64,000 nucleotides of DNA from Hyphomonas sp. (GCA_016124495.1 WGNP01000006.1:124001-188000); one strand, 5' to 3'; shown: positions 29,663 through 40,008, counted from the stretch's first letter. The notes: a model not told the origin generated them from the letters alone. Numbers and translations are program-made.

Positions 29663-30124
29663 ATGAAACTCAAGACCGGAACCTGGGTCGTTGTCGCCGA
29701 TGGTGGCCACGCAACCATTTTTGAGAACGAGGGCACGGCAATAGCGCCCAGGCTGAAGATGCTGAGGGACTATGACGAGCCCCATGCGCGCACCAGTGAT
29801 CTCGGCGAAGACAAGCCGCCGCGGGCGTTCAGCCCGGCGGGTGGCCGGCGTGCGTCGTTTGAAGGCACGGACCTGCACCAGGTCGAGGAAGACCGTTTCA
29901 TCGCCCGGATCGCGCACGACCTGTCTCTGGCTGCCACCAACAAGACGTTCGCGCATATCGTGGTCGTCGCCTCGCCGGTCGCGCTCGGTAACTTCCGCAA
30001 GGCGGCGAGCCATGATCTGAAGGACCGCGTGATCCTCTGGCTGGACAAGGACCTGACAAAGCACTCCGTCGCTGACATCACTGCGGCAGTCACGCGGGCG
30101 CTGGAAGATACCGCCGCCGGTTAA
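29663..30124 (+). CDS. host attachment protein family (PF10116-like)
   Basis: WVVVADGGHATIFENEG...RFIARIAHDLSLAATNKTFAHIVVVASPVALGNFRKAASHDLKDRVILWLDKDLTKHSVADI. Confidence 0.88.
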   Translation: MKLKTGTWVVVADGGHATIFENEGTAIAPRLKMLRDYDEPHARTSDLGEDKPPRAFSPAGGRRASFEGTDLHQVEEDRFIARIAHDLSLAATNKTFAHIVVVASPVALGNFRKAASHDLKDRVILWLDKDLTKHSVADITAAVTRALEDTAAG

Positions 30125-30191
30125 AGTCGGTGCCGGTTCTTGGCTTTCGGTCAAAGCCGGCAGATAGTCGGCGCTTTAACGGAGCGCCGCC

Positions 30192-31103
30192 ATGTCCGGG
30201 TTTGCCACCATCCTCTACGAAACGCACAGCGGCCATGCCCGCATCACCCTGAACCGCCCGGCGAAGCTCAACGCGCTCTCCTATGTCATGCAGAACGAAC
30301 TCGCCGAAGCGCTCTGGGAGGCAGACAATGACACATCCGTACACAGTGTCATCCTCGAAGGGGCCGGCCGCGCCTTCTGCGCGGGATATGACCTCTCGGG
30401 CGCGGACGGCGAAGTGCCGGTCTCGCCGGTCGAGGACAAGGCATCAAAATCCTATCGCGGTCACCGATCGATCGATGATGATGCTTGGCAGCTCGAGCGC
30501 CAGCAGCGCTGGCGCATGGCGATCTTCGACATGCACAAGCCGGTCATTGCCAAGGTGCACGGCTATTGCCTCGCGGGCGGCTGCGACCTCGCGCTGATGA
30601 GCGACATGGTGATCGCCGCCGACACCGCCACCTTCGGCTTCCCGCCCGCGCGTGATCTCGGCGCGTTGCCTAACCAGTTTTGGGTCTACCATTGCGGGCC
30701 ACAATGGGCGAAGCGATTGATGCTTACCGGCGACACGGTCACGGGCCGCGAAGCGCAGCAGATCGGCCTCGTGATGAAAGCCGTGCCCGAGGCGGACCTT
30801 GAAGCCGAGGTCACCGGCCTCGCCGCCCGCCTCGCCCTGATCGACCCGGACCTCCTCTCTGCCAACAAGCGCATCGTCAATCTCGCGATGGAGCTGATGG
30901 GCGCCCGCACGCTGCAGCGCCTCGCGGTCGAAAACGACGTACGCGGACATAATACGCGCGCCGCCGGCGGCTTCCGCAGGTCGGTGCAGGAGAACGGCCT
31001 GAAGGCCACCCTCCGCGCCCGCGACGCTGCCTTCGGCGACGGCCGGGCACGCGTCGAAGGAGCAGAGACGCGGGACGCAGATGGAAGGCTGATTGAGGAC
31101 TAG
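30192..31103 (+). CDS. enoyl-CoA hydratase family protein
   Basis: ITLNRPAKLNALSYVM, GAGRAFCAGYDLSG, KVHGYCLAGGCDLALMSDMVIAADTATFGFPPARDLG. Confidence 0.93.
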   Translation: MSGFATILYETHSGHARITLNRPAKLNALSYVMQNELAEALWEADNDTSVHSVILEGAGRAFCAGYDLSGADGEVPVSPVEDKASKSYRGHRSIDDDAWQLERQQRWRMAIFDMHKPVIAKVHGYCLAGGCDLALMSDMVIAADTATFGFPPARDLGALPNQFWVYHCGPQWAKRLMLTGDTVTGREAQQIGLVMKAVPEADLEAEVTGLAARLALIDPDLLSANKRIVNLAMELMGARTLQRLAVENDVRGHNTRAAGGFRRSVQENGLKATLRARDAAFGDGRARVEGAETRDADGRLIED

Positions 31104-31106
31104 GGC

Positions 31107-31226
31107 ATGGGAAGGGGTCGCCGAACTTTGAGCAGTCCGGGTACATTCTTTGAGGAGGCAGGCGGAACCGCACCCGTGGAGGCGCTATCGCCTGTCGTCC
31201 CAACCGCGTACCCGCCGATCCCATGA
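31107..31226 (+). CDS. candidate small ORF (39 aa) overlapping the ion-channel start by ATGA
   Basis: ATG..TGA: MGRGRRTLSSPGTFFEEAGGTAPVEALSPVVPTAYPPIP*; stop 31224-31226 overlaps ATG 31223. Confidence 0.3.
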   Translation: MGRGRRTLSSPGTFFEEAGGTAPVEALSPVVPTAYPPIP

Positions 31227-31708
31227 GTGCGGAAATGATCCATCTTGTCGAGAATCTGCTCCTTGCGAGCGGCATGGTTGCTGTCACCGTGCTCGTTCAC
31301 TTCTGGGGCTTCATCCTTCTGACGAATCTCATGCAACGCAGCGGCAAACGGCTTCGGCCGCACGAGCACCGGATCGGTCAGGCGGCTTTGATCCTGCTCG
31401 TCGTGTTTGGCATCTTCGGGCTGCATACCATCGAGATATGGCTTTACGCCTGGGTCTACCTGATTTTGGGCGAAGCCCATTTTCTTGAGGAAGCGCTCTA
31501 CTTCTCAACGGTGACGTTTGCGTCTCTCGGATTTGGCGACATTGTCCTGTCTCCGCGCTGGCGATTGTTGAGTGCAATCGAAGCGGCCAACGGCGTGATT
31601 CTGTTCGCGTGGTCAACCACGTTCCTTCTGGGCGTAAACTCCAGGCTGCGCCTGCTGGAGCATGATTGGCTGGAACGTGGCAACAAGGATGAACCGGGCG
31701 ACAGGTAG
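31223..31708 (+). CDS. two-TM ion channel protein (K+ channel-like pore)
   Basis: Pore-loop signature STVTFASLGFGDIVLSPRWRLLSAIEAANG. Confidence 0.85.
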   Translation: MSAEMIHLVENLLLASGMVAVTVLVHFWGFILLTNLMQRSGKRLRPHEHRIGQAALILLVVFGIFGLHTIEIWLYAWVYLILGEAHFLEEALYFSTVTFASLGFGDIVLSPRWRLLSAIEAANGVILFAWSTTFLLGVNSRLRLLEHDWLERGNKDEPGDR

Positions 31709-31811
31709 ACGGCATTCATATGTGTTCGTCCCGGGTGCGTTTGGCCCACCGCGTTGATTCCCCAGCCAAAGCCATTACGTTCACCTCAAACTTTCCGGGG
31801 AAGGACCCACC

Positions 31812-33089
31812 ATGAAAAAGCTAGCTGCTGCGCTGATTGGCGCTGTTTCCCTTGCCGCGATGGCCCACGCGCAGGACGCCGTCATCCAGGCGGGCCATGT
31901 GCTCGCGGTGCCGGGCGAGGGCTATCTCACCAACCAGACGATCCTCGTCGAAGACGGCCGCATCGTCTCGATTACGCCGGGCTTCACCACGCCGAAAAAG
32001 TATCCCGTCATCGACCTTAAGAAGTCTTATGTCCTGCCGGGCCTGATCGATAGCCATGTGCACATAACAAGTGAAAATGGACCAGAAGGCCGGATCAAGG
32101 AGTTCGAGGACTCCGATGTCGACGCCGCTTTTGATGGCGCCGCCTTCGCGCTGAAAACCCTGAAGGCCGGTTTCACGACGGTTCAGGATGTTGGCGGCGC
32201 CAACGATGCAGTGTTCGGCTTGCGCGACGCAATCGCGCGCGGCGCCGTGCCTGGCCCGCGCCTGCGCGCATCGGGCGGCTCGGTCGCTATCACCGGCGGT
32301 CATGGTGACATCAACGGTTACTCCGCCCGCGTCATGGCGGCGTTCACAAGTTCGTCCGTCTGCAACGGCGCAGATGACTGCCGCCGTGCCGTCCGCCAGC
32401 AGATCAAGGAAGGCGCTGACCTGATCAAGATCACCGCTACCGGCGGCGTCCTCTCCAACACCGCCGCCGGTCTCGAGCAGCAATTCTCCGACGAGGAACT
32501 GAAAGCCATAGTTGAGGCCGCACACGCGATGGGCCGCAAGGTCACCGCACACGCGCACGGCAAGAGCGGCGTCGATGCCGCGCTCCGCGCCGGTGTCGAC
32601 TCGATCGAACACGGCACTTATCTCGATGCCGAGTCGATTGCCCTCTTCAAAGAAAACGGCGTGACCCTTGTGCCGACCGTGCTGGCCGGCGCCACCGTCA
32701 CCGGCTGGACCAACGAGCCCTGGCTGCCCGCGCCGTCGCGCGCCAAGGCGGCCATCGTCGGCCCGCTGATGCTGGATATGCTCCGCCGTGCGTATGAAGG
32801 CGGCGTCAACATTGCCTTCGGCACCGACACCGGCGTCTCCCGCCACGGCGACAACGCGCAGGAATTTGCCCTAATGGTCGAGGCCGGTTTCTCGCCCGAA
32901 GAGGCCATCCGCGCCGCCACGGTCATCGCTTCCGAACACGTCGAGATGGCCACGGACATCGGCACGCTGGAGAAAGGTAAGTACGCTGACCTGATCGCCG
33001 TCACCAAGGATCCCTTGAAGAACATCAAGGAACTGGAGTCGGTCGATTTCGTGATGAAGGGCGGCGAGGTTGTCAAGCCGCTCGATTAA
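31812..33089 (+). CDS. secreted metal-dependent amidohydrolase
   Basis: Signal peptide; SYVLPGLIDSHVHI, KITATGGVLS, VTAHAHGKSGVDAALRAGVDSIEHGTY, FGTDTGVSRHG. Confidence 0.93.
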   Translation: MKKLAAALIGAVSLAAMAHAQDAVIQAGHVLAVPGEGYLTNQTILVEDGRIVSITPGFTTPKKYPVIDLKKSYVLPGLIDSHVHITSENGPEGRIKEFEDSDVDAAFDGAAFALKTLKAGFTTVQDVGGANDAVFGLRDAIARGAVPGPRLRASGGSVAITGGHGDINGYSARVMAAFTSSSVCNGADDCRRAVRQQIKEGADLIKITATGGVLSNTAAGLEQQFSDEELKAIVEAAHAMGRKVTAHAHGKSGVDAALRAGVDSIEHGTYLDAESIALFKENGVTLVPTVLAGATVTGWTNEPWLPAPSRAKAAIVGPLMLDMLRRAYEGGVNIAFGTDTGVSRHGDNAQEFALMVEAGFSPEEAIRAATVIASEHVEMATDIGTLEKGKYADLIAVTKDPLKNIKELESVDFVMKGGEVVKPLD

Positions 33090-33211
33090 CCCTGCCGCAC
33101 TTGTCTGCCGTGGCCTGCGCCGGGGTTTTGACCTTGGCGAGGCGGCGGCTTAAGGCTTGCAGGGATGGGGTGAATGGCCGGCTCCCCGGTCCCCTGGCTG
33201 TGAGACGAAAC

Positions 33212-34060
33212 ATGGTTGCTATCCGCTCTGGTACACTTTGCGCCTCGGTCCTGGCACTGGCGCTCCTCGGCGCCTGCGATGCGCCGCCTCCCGGCATGCC
33301 CGCGCCGGATGCTGTCGCCACGAACTCGCCGGACTGCGTGACGCTCGCAGAAGGCCTCTACGAATTCAATGATGGCCAGTTCCTCGCGGTTTCTGCTGCC
33401 ACGCTCGCCCTCAGCGGCGCGTCCGGCTGGGAAGGTGAACTGCAGACGGCCTTCACCGGTGCCGGCTTTCCCTGGATGGGCCTCAAGGTGCGTGACCGGG
33501 TCGCCACCCTGACGGGTACGGCCCCCAGTGCTGACGCCAAGGTCGCCGCCCTGTCCGCGGGCGAATCCGCTATCGCCGCCCACCCGGAAGCCGGCCGCGC
33601 CGGCCTGATTGTCGTCGACGCCATCTCGGTGGACGGCGGCGAGCGCGGCGTCGGCGAAAGTCTCGCCATTCTCGCCGATACCGGCGCAAGCCCCGAGAGC
33701 TGCCAGCGCGCTTTCACTGACACGATGGCAGGCCGCAGTGTCATGTTCGAATCCGGCAATGCCCGCATCTCGCCCGTCAGCGCGCGCCTGCTCGACGCGG
33801 TCACCGGCGTCGCTACGCTCTGTAGCCAGTTTGTCGTCGAGATCGGCAGCCACACCGACTCGCGCGGCGCCGATGACTATAACCTCGAGCTCTCGCAGGA
33901 CCGGGCCGACGCCATGCGCGCCTACCTCGTAAGCAAGGGCGTCTCGGAAGACGCACTGATCTCGGTAGGCTACGGCGAAACCGCACCGCTCAATCCCGCG
34001 CCTACACCGGAAGCCTACAACCAGAACCGCCGCACCGAGTTCAAGGTCATCGCGCGCTAG
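33212..34060 (+). CDS. OmpA-family lipoprotein
   Basis: Lipobox LALLGAC; C-terminal VVEIGSHTDSRGADDYNLELSQDRADAMRAYLVSKGVSEDALISVGYGET...NQNRRTEFKV. Confidence 0.93.
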   Translation: MVAIRSGTLCASVLALALLGACDAPPPGMPAPDAVATNSPDCVTLAEGLYEFNDGQFLAVSAATLALSGASGWEGELQTAFTGAGFPWMGLKVRDRVATLTGTAPSADAKVAALSAGESAIAAHPEAGRAGLIVVDAISVDGGERGVGESLAILADTGASPESCQRAFTDTMAGRSVMFESGNARISPVSARLLDAVTGVATLCSQFVVEIGSHTDSRGADDYNLELSQDRADAMRAYLVSKGVSEDALISVGYGETAPLNPAPTPEAYNQNRRTEFKVIAR

Positions 34061-35127
34061 AAGCTGAGCACGAGCCCTTTTGAGGGCGGCACTTTCGCGT
34101 CCAGCGTATCGATCCAGGCCGCCGTGATGGCCTCGTGGCCCTTCTCCGTTTGCGGCGTGAGGTAACCGGCGGACGCGTCGTAGAAACTCCGCATCGCTCT
34201 GCCCAGCCGCGCATTCAGCACATCTGGTCCAAGCACCCTGGCGCGGTCCGCGGCATAGGTCGGCACGAAGAAGAATTCCGGTTGCGGATCGGGCAGGGCA
34301 ATCGGTGCGCGGTTGCCCTCCCAGTCGGTCACCCCGATCACCAGGCTGCGCACCAGCCTGTCCTTCAGCGCATTGTGCACGTCCGCCGTCAGCGTCGGTC
34401 GCCCGAGGAAATCCACATATGCCGTCAGCCCGCGCGCATGCAGCCGGTCCGCCGCGTCATAGGTTTCTACCCGCGCGTACAGGCCAAGCCCCTCGACATA
34501 GGCCTTGTTGCCGGGCGAGGTCAGCCCGACCGCGTCCACGCCGCCGCGCGACTTCAGGCAATGCGCCAGCGCCAGCGCCGTCTTTGAGGACGCACTGGAG
34601 ATCACCACCGTCTCCGGCACGTTCTCGCCCGCTTCCATCAGGCAGTCATCGATCATAAAACCGGTCGTAAACAGCGGCCGGAACAGCATCTGCTGCGCCT
34701 CCAGCTTTGCATCATAAACGGGATCTGCGGCTGTGAAGATGTAGGTATTGTAGATCGGCGCGAGACCCTGCCGGCTGGCGGCCCCGTCCATGAAGCTCTC
34801 CTTGCCCGCCCGCACCGGCGTCACATCGAAGCTCTCCGAAATCGGCAGATAGCCATACACACGCGCGCCCACAACCACGCCGTCTGCATTGGACTCCTTC
34901 ACCGTCGCAAAGCCCCAGACCGGCACGCGGCCAAACGCAGGATCGGCGGCCGGGAAGAAATTCCAGTAGCCCATCGCCTCACCAAAGGTCGCGTAGGTCA
35001 CATTGTTCGCCGTCAGTGCAAAAGCCTCGACTTTCAACCGCGCGGCACCGGGCGCCAGCGGGCCTGGCCTGCTTTCGCTCCACGCCGTATCGCGCAGGTC
35101 GCCGCGCCTGATCAGGAAGTCTGCCAT
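34057..35127 (-). CDS. DUF2855 family protein
   Basis: LKVEAFALTANNVTYATFGEAMGYWNFFPA, VWGFATVKES, VVISSASSKTALALAHCLK. Confidence 0.85.
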   Translation of the reverse strand: MADFLIRRGDLRDTAWSESRPGPLAPGAARLKVEAFALTANNVTYATFGEAMGYWNFFPAADPAFGRVPVWGFATVKESNADGVVVGARVYGYLPISESFDVTPVRAGKESFMDGAASRQGLAPIYNTYIFTAADPVYDAKLEAQQMLFRPLFTTGFMIDDCLMEAGENVPETVVISSASSKTALALAHCLKSRGGVDAVGLTSPGNKAYVEGLGLYARVETYDAADRLHARGLTAYVDFLGRPTLTADVHNALKDRLVRSLVIGVTDWEGNRAPIALPDPQPEFFFVPTYAADRARVLGPDVLNARLGRAMRSFYDASAGYLTPQTEKGHEAITAAWIDTLDAKVPPSKGLVLSF

Positions 35128-35147
35128 GTGAACCGTCCCTTTGGGTG

Positions 35148-35894
35148 CTAGTTTTTCGGTTTGCCCATGAAGGCGCCGATCCGCGCCTGCATGTCAGGGC
35201 CAACCCCTTCGCAGTTCAGTACTTCCCATTGCAGGCCGCTGTCCATGTCGCGCGCGTCGGTGGCTTCCAGCAGACGCTTGTTGGCCGCGTGGCTGAAAGG
35301 CGAGTTCGCGAGGATCTGTTTGCCCATCGCCTCGATCGCCGCTTCGAACTCCGCATCCGGCACAACTTTCTCGGCCAGCCCGATGCGGAACGCCTCGGCC
35401 GCGCTGATCATTTCCGCTGTGAACATGAGGCGCTTGGCCGTCGCCACGCCCACCCGGCGCGGCAGGCGCTGGCTCATGCCCCAGACCGGAGTCAGCGCCC
35501 ATTTCGCATGCGTGTCACCAAACCGTGCGGTCTCGGCCGCCAGGATGAAATCCGCCGCCAGCGCCACTTCCAGCGCGCCAGTATAGCAATGTCCGTGGAC
35601 GGCAGCGATCACCGGCTTCGGCAGCCGCTCCATCAGGCGCAGCGTCTCCGAATGCCAGCCGCGCGAGGGTACTTTCTCGCCCTCGGCAATATCGGCGAGG
35701 TCATGGCCGGCCGAGAAACACTTGCCCGCCCCGCGTAGCACGACGCAGCCGATGGTGTCGTCCTTGTACAGATTGCTGACATGATCTCGCAACTCGCGGA
35801 ACATGCCTACGGTCAGCGAGTTCAGCTTGTCCGGCCGGTTCAGCGTCAGGATCGCGAGGCCGTCCTTGTCGGCGCGGGTGACGAGATCGCTCAT
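35148..35894 (-). CDS. enoyl-CoA hydratase family protein
   Basis: ILTLNRPDKLNSLTVGM, GAGKCFSAGHDLADI, AVHGHCYTGALEVALAADFILAAETARFGDTHAKWALTPVWG. Confidence 0.92.
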   Translation of the reverse strand: MSDLVTRADKDGLAILTLNRPDKLNSLTVGMFRELRDHVSNLYKDDTIGCVVLRGAGKCFSAGHDLADIAEGEKVPSRGWHSETLRLMERLPKPVIAAVHGHCYTGALEVALAADFILAAETARFGDTHAKWALTPVWGMSQRLPRRVGVATAKRLMFTAEMISAAEAFRIGLAEKVVPDAEFEAAIEAMGKQILANSPFSHAANKRLLEATDARDMDSGLQWEVLNCEGVGPDMQARIGAFMGKPKN

Positions 35895-37222
35895 GTGCCG
35901 AGGTCCACGGTAAGCGACGAGATCGCATGCACGAAATTGTTCGGAGCCAGAACCTGCTCGCCGGTCCAGCGCGCGTTGGGAAAGCGCCCCAGGATCTGCT
36001 TGAAAGCGCTTTCCAGTTGCATGTTGGCCACCCGCTGTCCAAGGCAGACGTGCGGCCCGTGCCCGAACGAGAGATGCTCGCGCGCGTTGCTGCGGTCGAT
36101 CCGGAACCGGTCCGGCTTGTCGAACTTCGCCGGGTCGCGGTTCGCTGCCGGATAGTACATCACGATCTTCTCGCCCTCGCCGATCTTCTGGTCGCCAAGC
36201 TGGGTGTCCTGCGTCGCTGTGCGGCGCATGTAGGTCACCGGCGTGACCATGCGGATCGCTTCATTCACGAAGTTCGGAAACAGGCTCGCATCCGCCGCCA
36301 GTTGGCCGCGCAGGTCAACAAACTCCGTGATCAGCCGCATCGTGCCCGACAACGAGTTGCGCGTCGTGTCATTGCCGGCAAACACGATCAGCAACCAGGA
36401 ACCATCCAGGAATTCCGGTGACAGCGGCTGGCCGTCGATCGTCACGTTTGCAATCGCCGAGAGCAGGTCCGGCTGCGGATTTTTCCGGCGCTCCTCCAGC
36501 AGGTAGCGCCCATATTCGAACATTGCCTGGATCTCGCCGAGAAAGGTCATGATCTGCTCGGGCGAAACATTGCCGAGGCCTTCCTGCTGCGCCTGGTACT
36601 GCGAGGTTTCGAGGAAGTGCATCCAGTGCACCAGTTTCGGACGATCCGCGGGCGGCACACCTAGAATTTCGCACAAAGTGAACAGCGGCAGTTCGGCAGA
36701 AAACAACTCCACCATGTCGACTACCGGTCCCTTTGCCTGCATCAGGTCCAGCAGACGGCCCACTTCGACGTCCACACGCTTGCGCAGTTCGGCAACGAAG
36801 TCCGCCCGGAAATACGCCATGTGTTCCATGCGCAGCGGCGTGTGATAGGGCCGGTCCAGGTTGATCAGCGAGTTCAGGGAGGAGGAATGCAGCAACGGAT
36901 GGCGCGGCACGCCCTCCATGCCGTAATTCATCAGTATGCCGCCTTTCTGTGAGGAGAAGGTCTCCGGCGTCAGCTCGACCTTCTTAACCAGATCATAGCT
37001 GGTCACCGCCCAGAAGCCCGCGCCCATCACTTCCGGGTGCCACATCACCGGCGCCTTGTCGCGCATTTCGGCGAAGGCCTCGTGCGTATATCCGCCATGG
37101 CGGGAGAACACTTCCGCGTCGGTCAGGTCCACCGGGGGCTTCAGCGCAGAGGCGGGCTTGAATTTCGGCTCGCGCGGTGGCGCTTCAACCTGGTAGGTCT
37201 CGGTCACATTGACGAGTGTCAT
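35891..37222 (-). CDS. cytochrome P450
   Basis: FAGNDTTRNSLSG (I helix), haem loop SFGHGPHVCLGQRVA. Confidence 0.95.
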   Translation of the reverse strand: MTLVNVTETYQVEAPPREPKFKPASALKPPVDLTDAEVFSRHGGYTHEAFAEMRDKAPVMWHPEVMGAGFWAVTSYDLVKKVELTPETFSSQKGGILMNYGMEGVPRHPLLHSSSLNSLINLDRPYHTPLRMEHMAYFRADFVAELRKRVDVEVGRLLDLMQAKGPVVDMVELFSAELPLFTLCEILGVPPADRPKLVHWMHFLETSQYQAQQEGLGNVSPEQIMTFLGEIQAMFEYGRYLLEERRKNPQPDLLSAIANVTIDGQPLSPEFLDGSWLLIVFAGNDTTRNSLSGTMRLITEFVDLRGQLAADASLFPNFVNEAIRMVTPVTYMRRTATQDTQLGDQKIGEGEKIVMYYPAANRDPAKFDKPDRFRIDRSNAREHLSFGHGPHVCLGQRVANMQLESAFKQILGRFPNARWTGEQVLAPNNFVHAISSLTVDLGT

Positions 37223-37285
37223 TCGGGTCTCCCTTGATTGCCGGGCCGCTTCAGGTCCGGGCCGAGGGCCCGAGACCGGGGCAGG

Positions 37286-38623
37286 TCAGAATTTATACCG
37301 TACCGGAATGGATTTCGGCCCGCCCACGAAGTTCGCCTTGATGAAGCTCGGCTCACCGGCCAGCTCCATCGACTTCACACGGCTGAACAGTTCCTCGTAG
37401 ATTGCCTGCATCTCGAGACGGGCCAGATGCATGCCGAGGCACATGTGCCCGCCATGCCCGAACGAGATCAGCTTGTTCGGGCTGCGGTCGACCTTGAACT
37501 TGAAGGGCTCGTCGAACACTTCCTCGTCGCGGTTGCCCGACGGGTAGCAGAGCAGAAGGCTCTCGCCTTTCAGAACCTTCTTGCCGCGCAGCGCGTAGTC
37601 ATCCTGCGCCGTGCGCATGAAATGCTTCACCGGCGTCGTCCACCGGATCGCTTCGTCGACAGCCGTGCGTGACATGGCTCTGGGGTCCGCCATCATCTTC
37701 TTCAGCTGCCCGGGGTCCTGCAGCATCGCCAGCACGCCGCCGCCGGTCGAGGCGCTGGTCGTGTCATGGCCGGCCGCTGCGGTGATGATGTAGTAGCTCA
37801 TCGCTTCCAGCTGGCCGATCGGCTCGCCGTCGATCATGCCATTGGCAATAACGGTGGAGACATCGTCCTTCGGGTTGGCGCGCCGGTCAGCGGTGATCGC
37901 CGTAAAGTACATGAAGAACTCGGCCAGCGTCGCCTGAATCGAGGCGAGGCCCTTTTCCACATCGCGCTCCTCGGCAAGCGACTTGTCGCGCATGAGGTCT
38001 TCGTCCTGCGCGCCGAAAATCTCCTGCGTCAGTTTCAGCATCATCGGTTCGTCCGACTCCGGAACACCGAGGATCTGCATGATCACGCGCAGCGGATAGT
38101 AAAGCGCCACATCGCGCTGGAAATCGCATTCGCCGCCGAGGTCTTCCATCCGGTCGACATATTGCTTGGCAATCGTCTTGATCGCGTCTTCGCGCTTTTT
38201 GACGTTCTGCGGCATGAACCATTCCTGGGTCAGGTGGCGCAGCTTGTAGTGAACCGGGTCGTCCAGCTGGACGAGGGTTTTCAGAAGGTGCGGCTGGCCG
38301 AATTTCGCATACACGCCCTCTTCTGCGGCCGCGTAGGACAGCATCTCGCGCTCGCCGTTCGTGAACAGCGCGTTCTGGCGCGACACTTCCATGATGTCGG
38401 CATGCTTGGTCACCGCCCAGAAGGGGCGAAAGGCCTCCGGTTCGCACCATGTCAGCGGATCTTCCTTGCGCAGCCGGGCGAAGGTTGCATCCTGCAGCTT
38501 GTGATCGGCGTAGAAGGCCGGCGTCACGATCAGGTCGCACGTCTCTGACGCCGTCTGGCTCATGGTCCGCGAGGGGTCAAATTTTGTCTGCGGCGGCGTG
38601 GCGAGGGCGACAGTGTCGGCCAT
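37286..38623 (-). CDS. cytochrome P450
   Basis: AAAGHDTTSASTGGG (I helix), haem loop SFGHGGHMCLGMHLA. Confidence 0.95.
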   Translation of the reverse strand: MADTVALATPPQTKFDPSRTMSQTASETCDLIVTPAFYADHKLQDATFARLRKEDPLTWCEPEAFRPFWAVTKHADIMEVSRQNALFTNGEREMLSYAAAEEGVYAKFGQPHLLKTLVQLDDPVHYKLRHLTQEWFMPQNVKKREDAIKTIAKQYVDRMEDLGGECDFQRDVALYYPLRVIMQILGVPESDEPMMLKLTQEIFGAQDEDLMRDKSLAEERDVEKGLASIQATLAEFFMYFTAITADRRANPKDDVSTVIANGMIDGEPIGQLEAMSYYIITAAAGHDTTSASTGGGVLAMLQDPGQLKKMMADPRAMSRTAVDEAIRWTTPVKHFMRTAQDDYALRGKKVLKGESLLLCYPSGNRDEEVFDEPFKFKVDRSPNKLISFGHGGHMCLGMHLARLEMQAIYEELFSRVKSMELAGEPSFIKANFVGGPKSIPVRYKF

Positions 38624-38640
38624 GTGGGATGCTCCGGGAT

Positions 38641-39585
38641 CTAGCTGTGTCGCGGGCTCTTCCGCTTCTTCTGCAGTGTATCCGGACGCGGCGCCCTGCC
38701 AAGATGTGACTTGGCGGCAGGCGCCCTGGTCAGGGATGACTTGTCCATCGGCGCGCCGAGGCTTTCCAGCGCTTCGCCGAGCAGGCCCGCGGGAATTTCC
38801 TCGACCTGTCCGGGCTTCAGCTCGGCCAGCAGGAACGGGCCATAGCTCACGCGGATCAGCCGGTTGACCATAAGGCCCACCGCTTCCAGCGCCCGGCGCA
38901 CTTCGCGCTTCTTGCCTTCCGACAATGTCACCGTCAGCCAGGAATTGGCGCCCATCTCGCGGTCGAACACCGCCCGGATCGGCGCATACCGCACGCCGTC
39001 CACCGTCAGGCCGCTCGCCAGTTCTTCAATCTTCTGCGGCGTTACCGTGCCTTTGGCTCGGGCCCGGTAGGTGCGCTCCAGGCCGGATTTCGGCAGCTCG
39101 AGGAACCGCGCCAGCTCGCCATCATTGGTCAGCAGCAATAGGCCTTCGGTCGTCAGGTCGAGCCGCCCGACGGTGACAACACGAGGCAGGGATTTCGGCA
39201 GTTCGTCAAAGATCGTGCGCCGGCCTGCCGGATCATCCGTCGTGGTGATCAGGCCCGAGGGCTTGTGATAGCGCCAGAGCCGCGTGCCATCCGGCGCCTC
39301 CACCGTGCGGCGGCCCACCTTGATCGTCTCGCGGCCCGTCACCTTGAACGCCGCAGACGTCAGCGTCTTGCCGTTGACGCTGACTTCGCCCGCCTCGATC
39401 ATCCGCTCGATCTCGCGGCGCGAGGCGATGCCGGCGCGGGCGAGGTACTTGGCGATCCGTTCGCCGCCCTCGTTCCACTCTTCATCGGTCTTGGGTGCCG
39501 GGGAGGCGGCAGGCTTCCTCAATGCAGCTGGGCGCGGGCCGGAAGGTTTCCGGCTGGGGCGGCCCGTCTCACGACGCTCCGGCAT
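38641..39585 (-). CDS. RsuA/RluB-family 23S/16S rRNA pseudouridine synthase
   Basis: S4 domain [69 protein letters not shown]. Confidence 0.92.
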   Translation of the reverse strand: MPERRETGRPSRKPSGPRPAALRKPAASPAPKTDEEWNEGGERIAKYLARAGIASRREIERMIEAGEVSVNGKTLTSAAFKVTGRETIKVGRRTVEAPDGTRLWRYHKPSGLITTTDDPAGRRTIFDELPKSLPRVVTVGRLDLTTEGLLLLTNDGELARFLELPKSGLERTYRARAKGTVTPQKIEELASGLTVDGVRYAPIRAVFDREMGANSWLTVTLSEGKKREVRRALEAVGLMVNRLIRVSYGPFLLAELKPGQVEEIPAGLLGEALESLGAPMDKSSLTRAPAAKSHLGRAPRPDTLQKKRKSPRHS

Positions 39586-39606
39586 GGTCTGGTCTTTCTT
39601 CTGGTT

Positions 39607-40008
39607 TCAGCGCGTGAACTGAAGGATCGGTGCCGCAATGGCAAGCCCGAGGGCAATTTCGGTCGCCATCCAGATCGGGATGATCTTCGCCTCGCCGCCC
39701 TTGCCGCGGTCCAGCACCATCGAAAACGTTCGCCCTATCGCCGCGCCGAACCAGCCTGTCGCTATCGGCAGCACCACGAACACGGCCACCGTATCGGGTG
39801 CGTGCAGCACCAGGATGAACGCCGTCAGGTGTATCAGCAGCAGCAGTCCGCCATAGGTCGCCCGGAACTCGGAATAGCCGCCAGGCTTGGCCGGATCGGC
39901 CTGCAACCGCACAACGCCCGCCGCCCAGTTCGGCGAAAACAGCGCCCCCAGTCCCAGCAGCGCGCCGATGCCCAGCCCGATAAGTGCAAGAATTTCCCCG
40001 AAATGCAT
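39607..40008 (-). CDS. small multi-TM hypothetical membrane protein
   Basis: Four predicted TM helices; codon bias. Confidence 0.65.
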   Translation of the reverse strand: MHFGEILALIGLGIGALLGLGALFSPNWAAGVVRLQADPAKPGGYSEFRATYGGLLLLIHLTAFILVLHAPDTVAVFVVLPIATGWFGAAIGRTFSMVLDRGKGGEAKIIPIWMATEIALGLAIAAPILQFTR

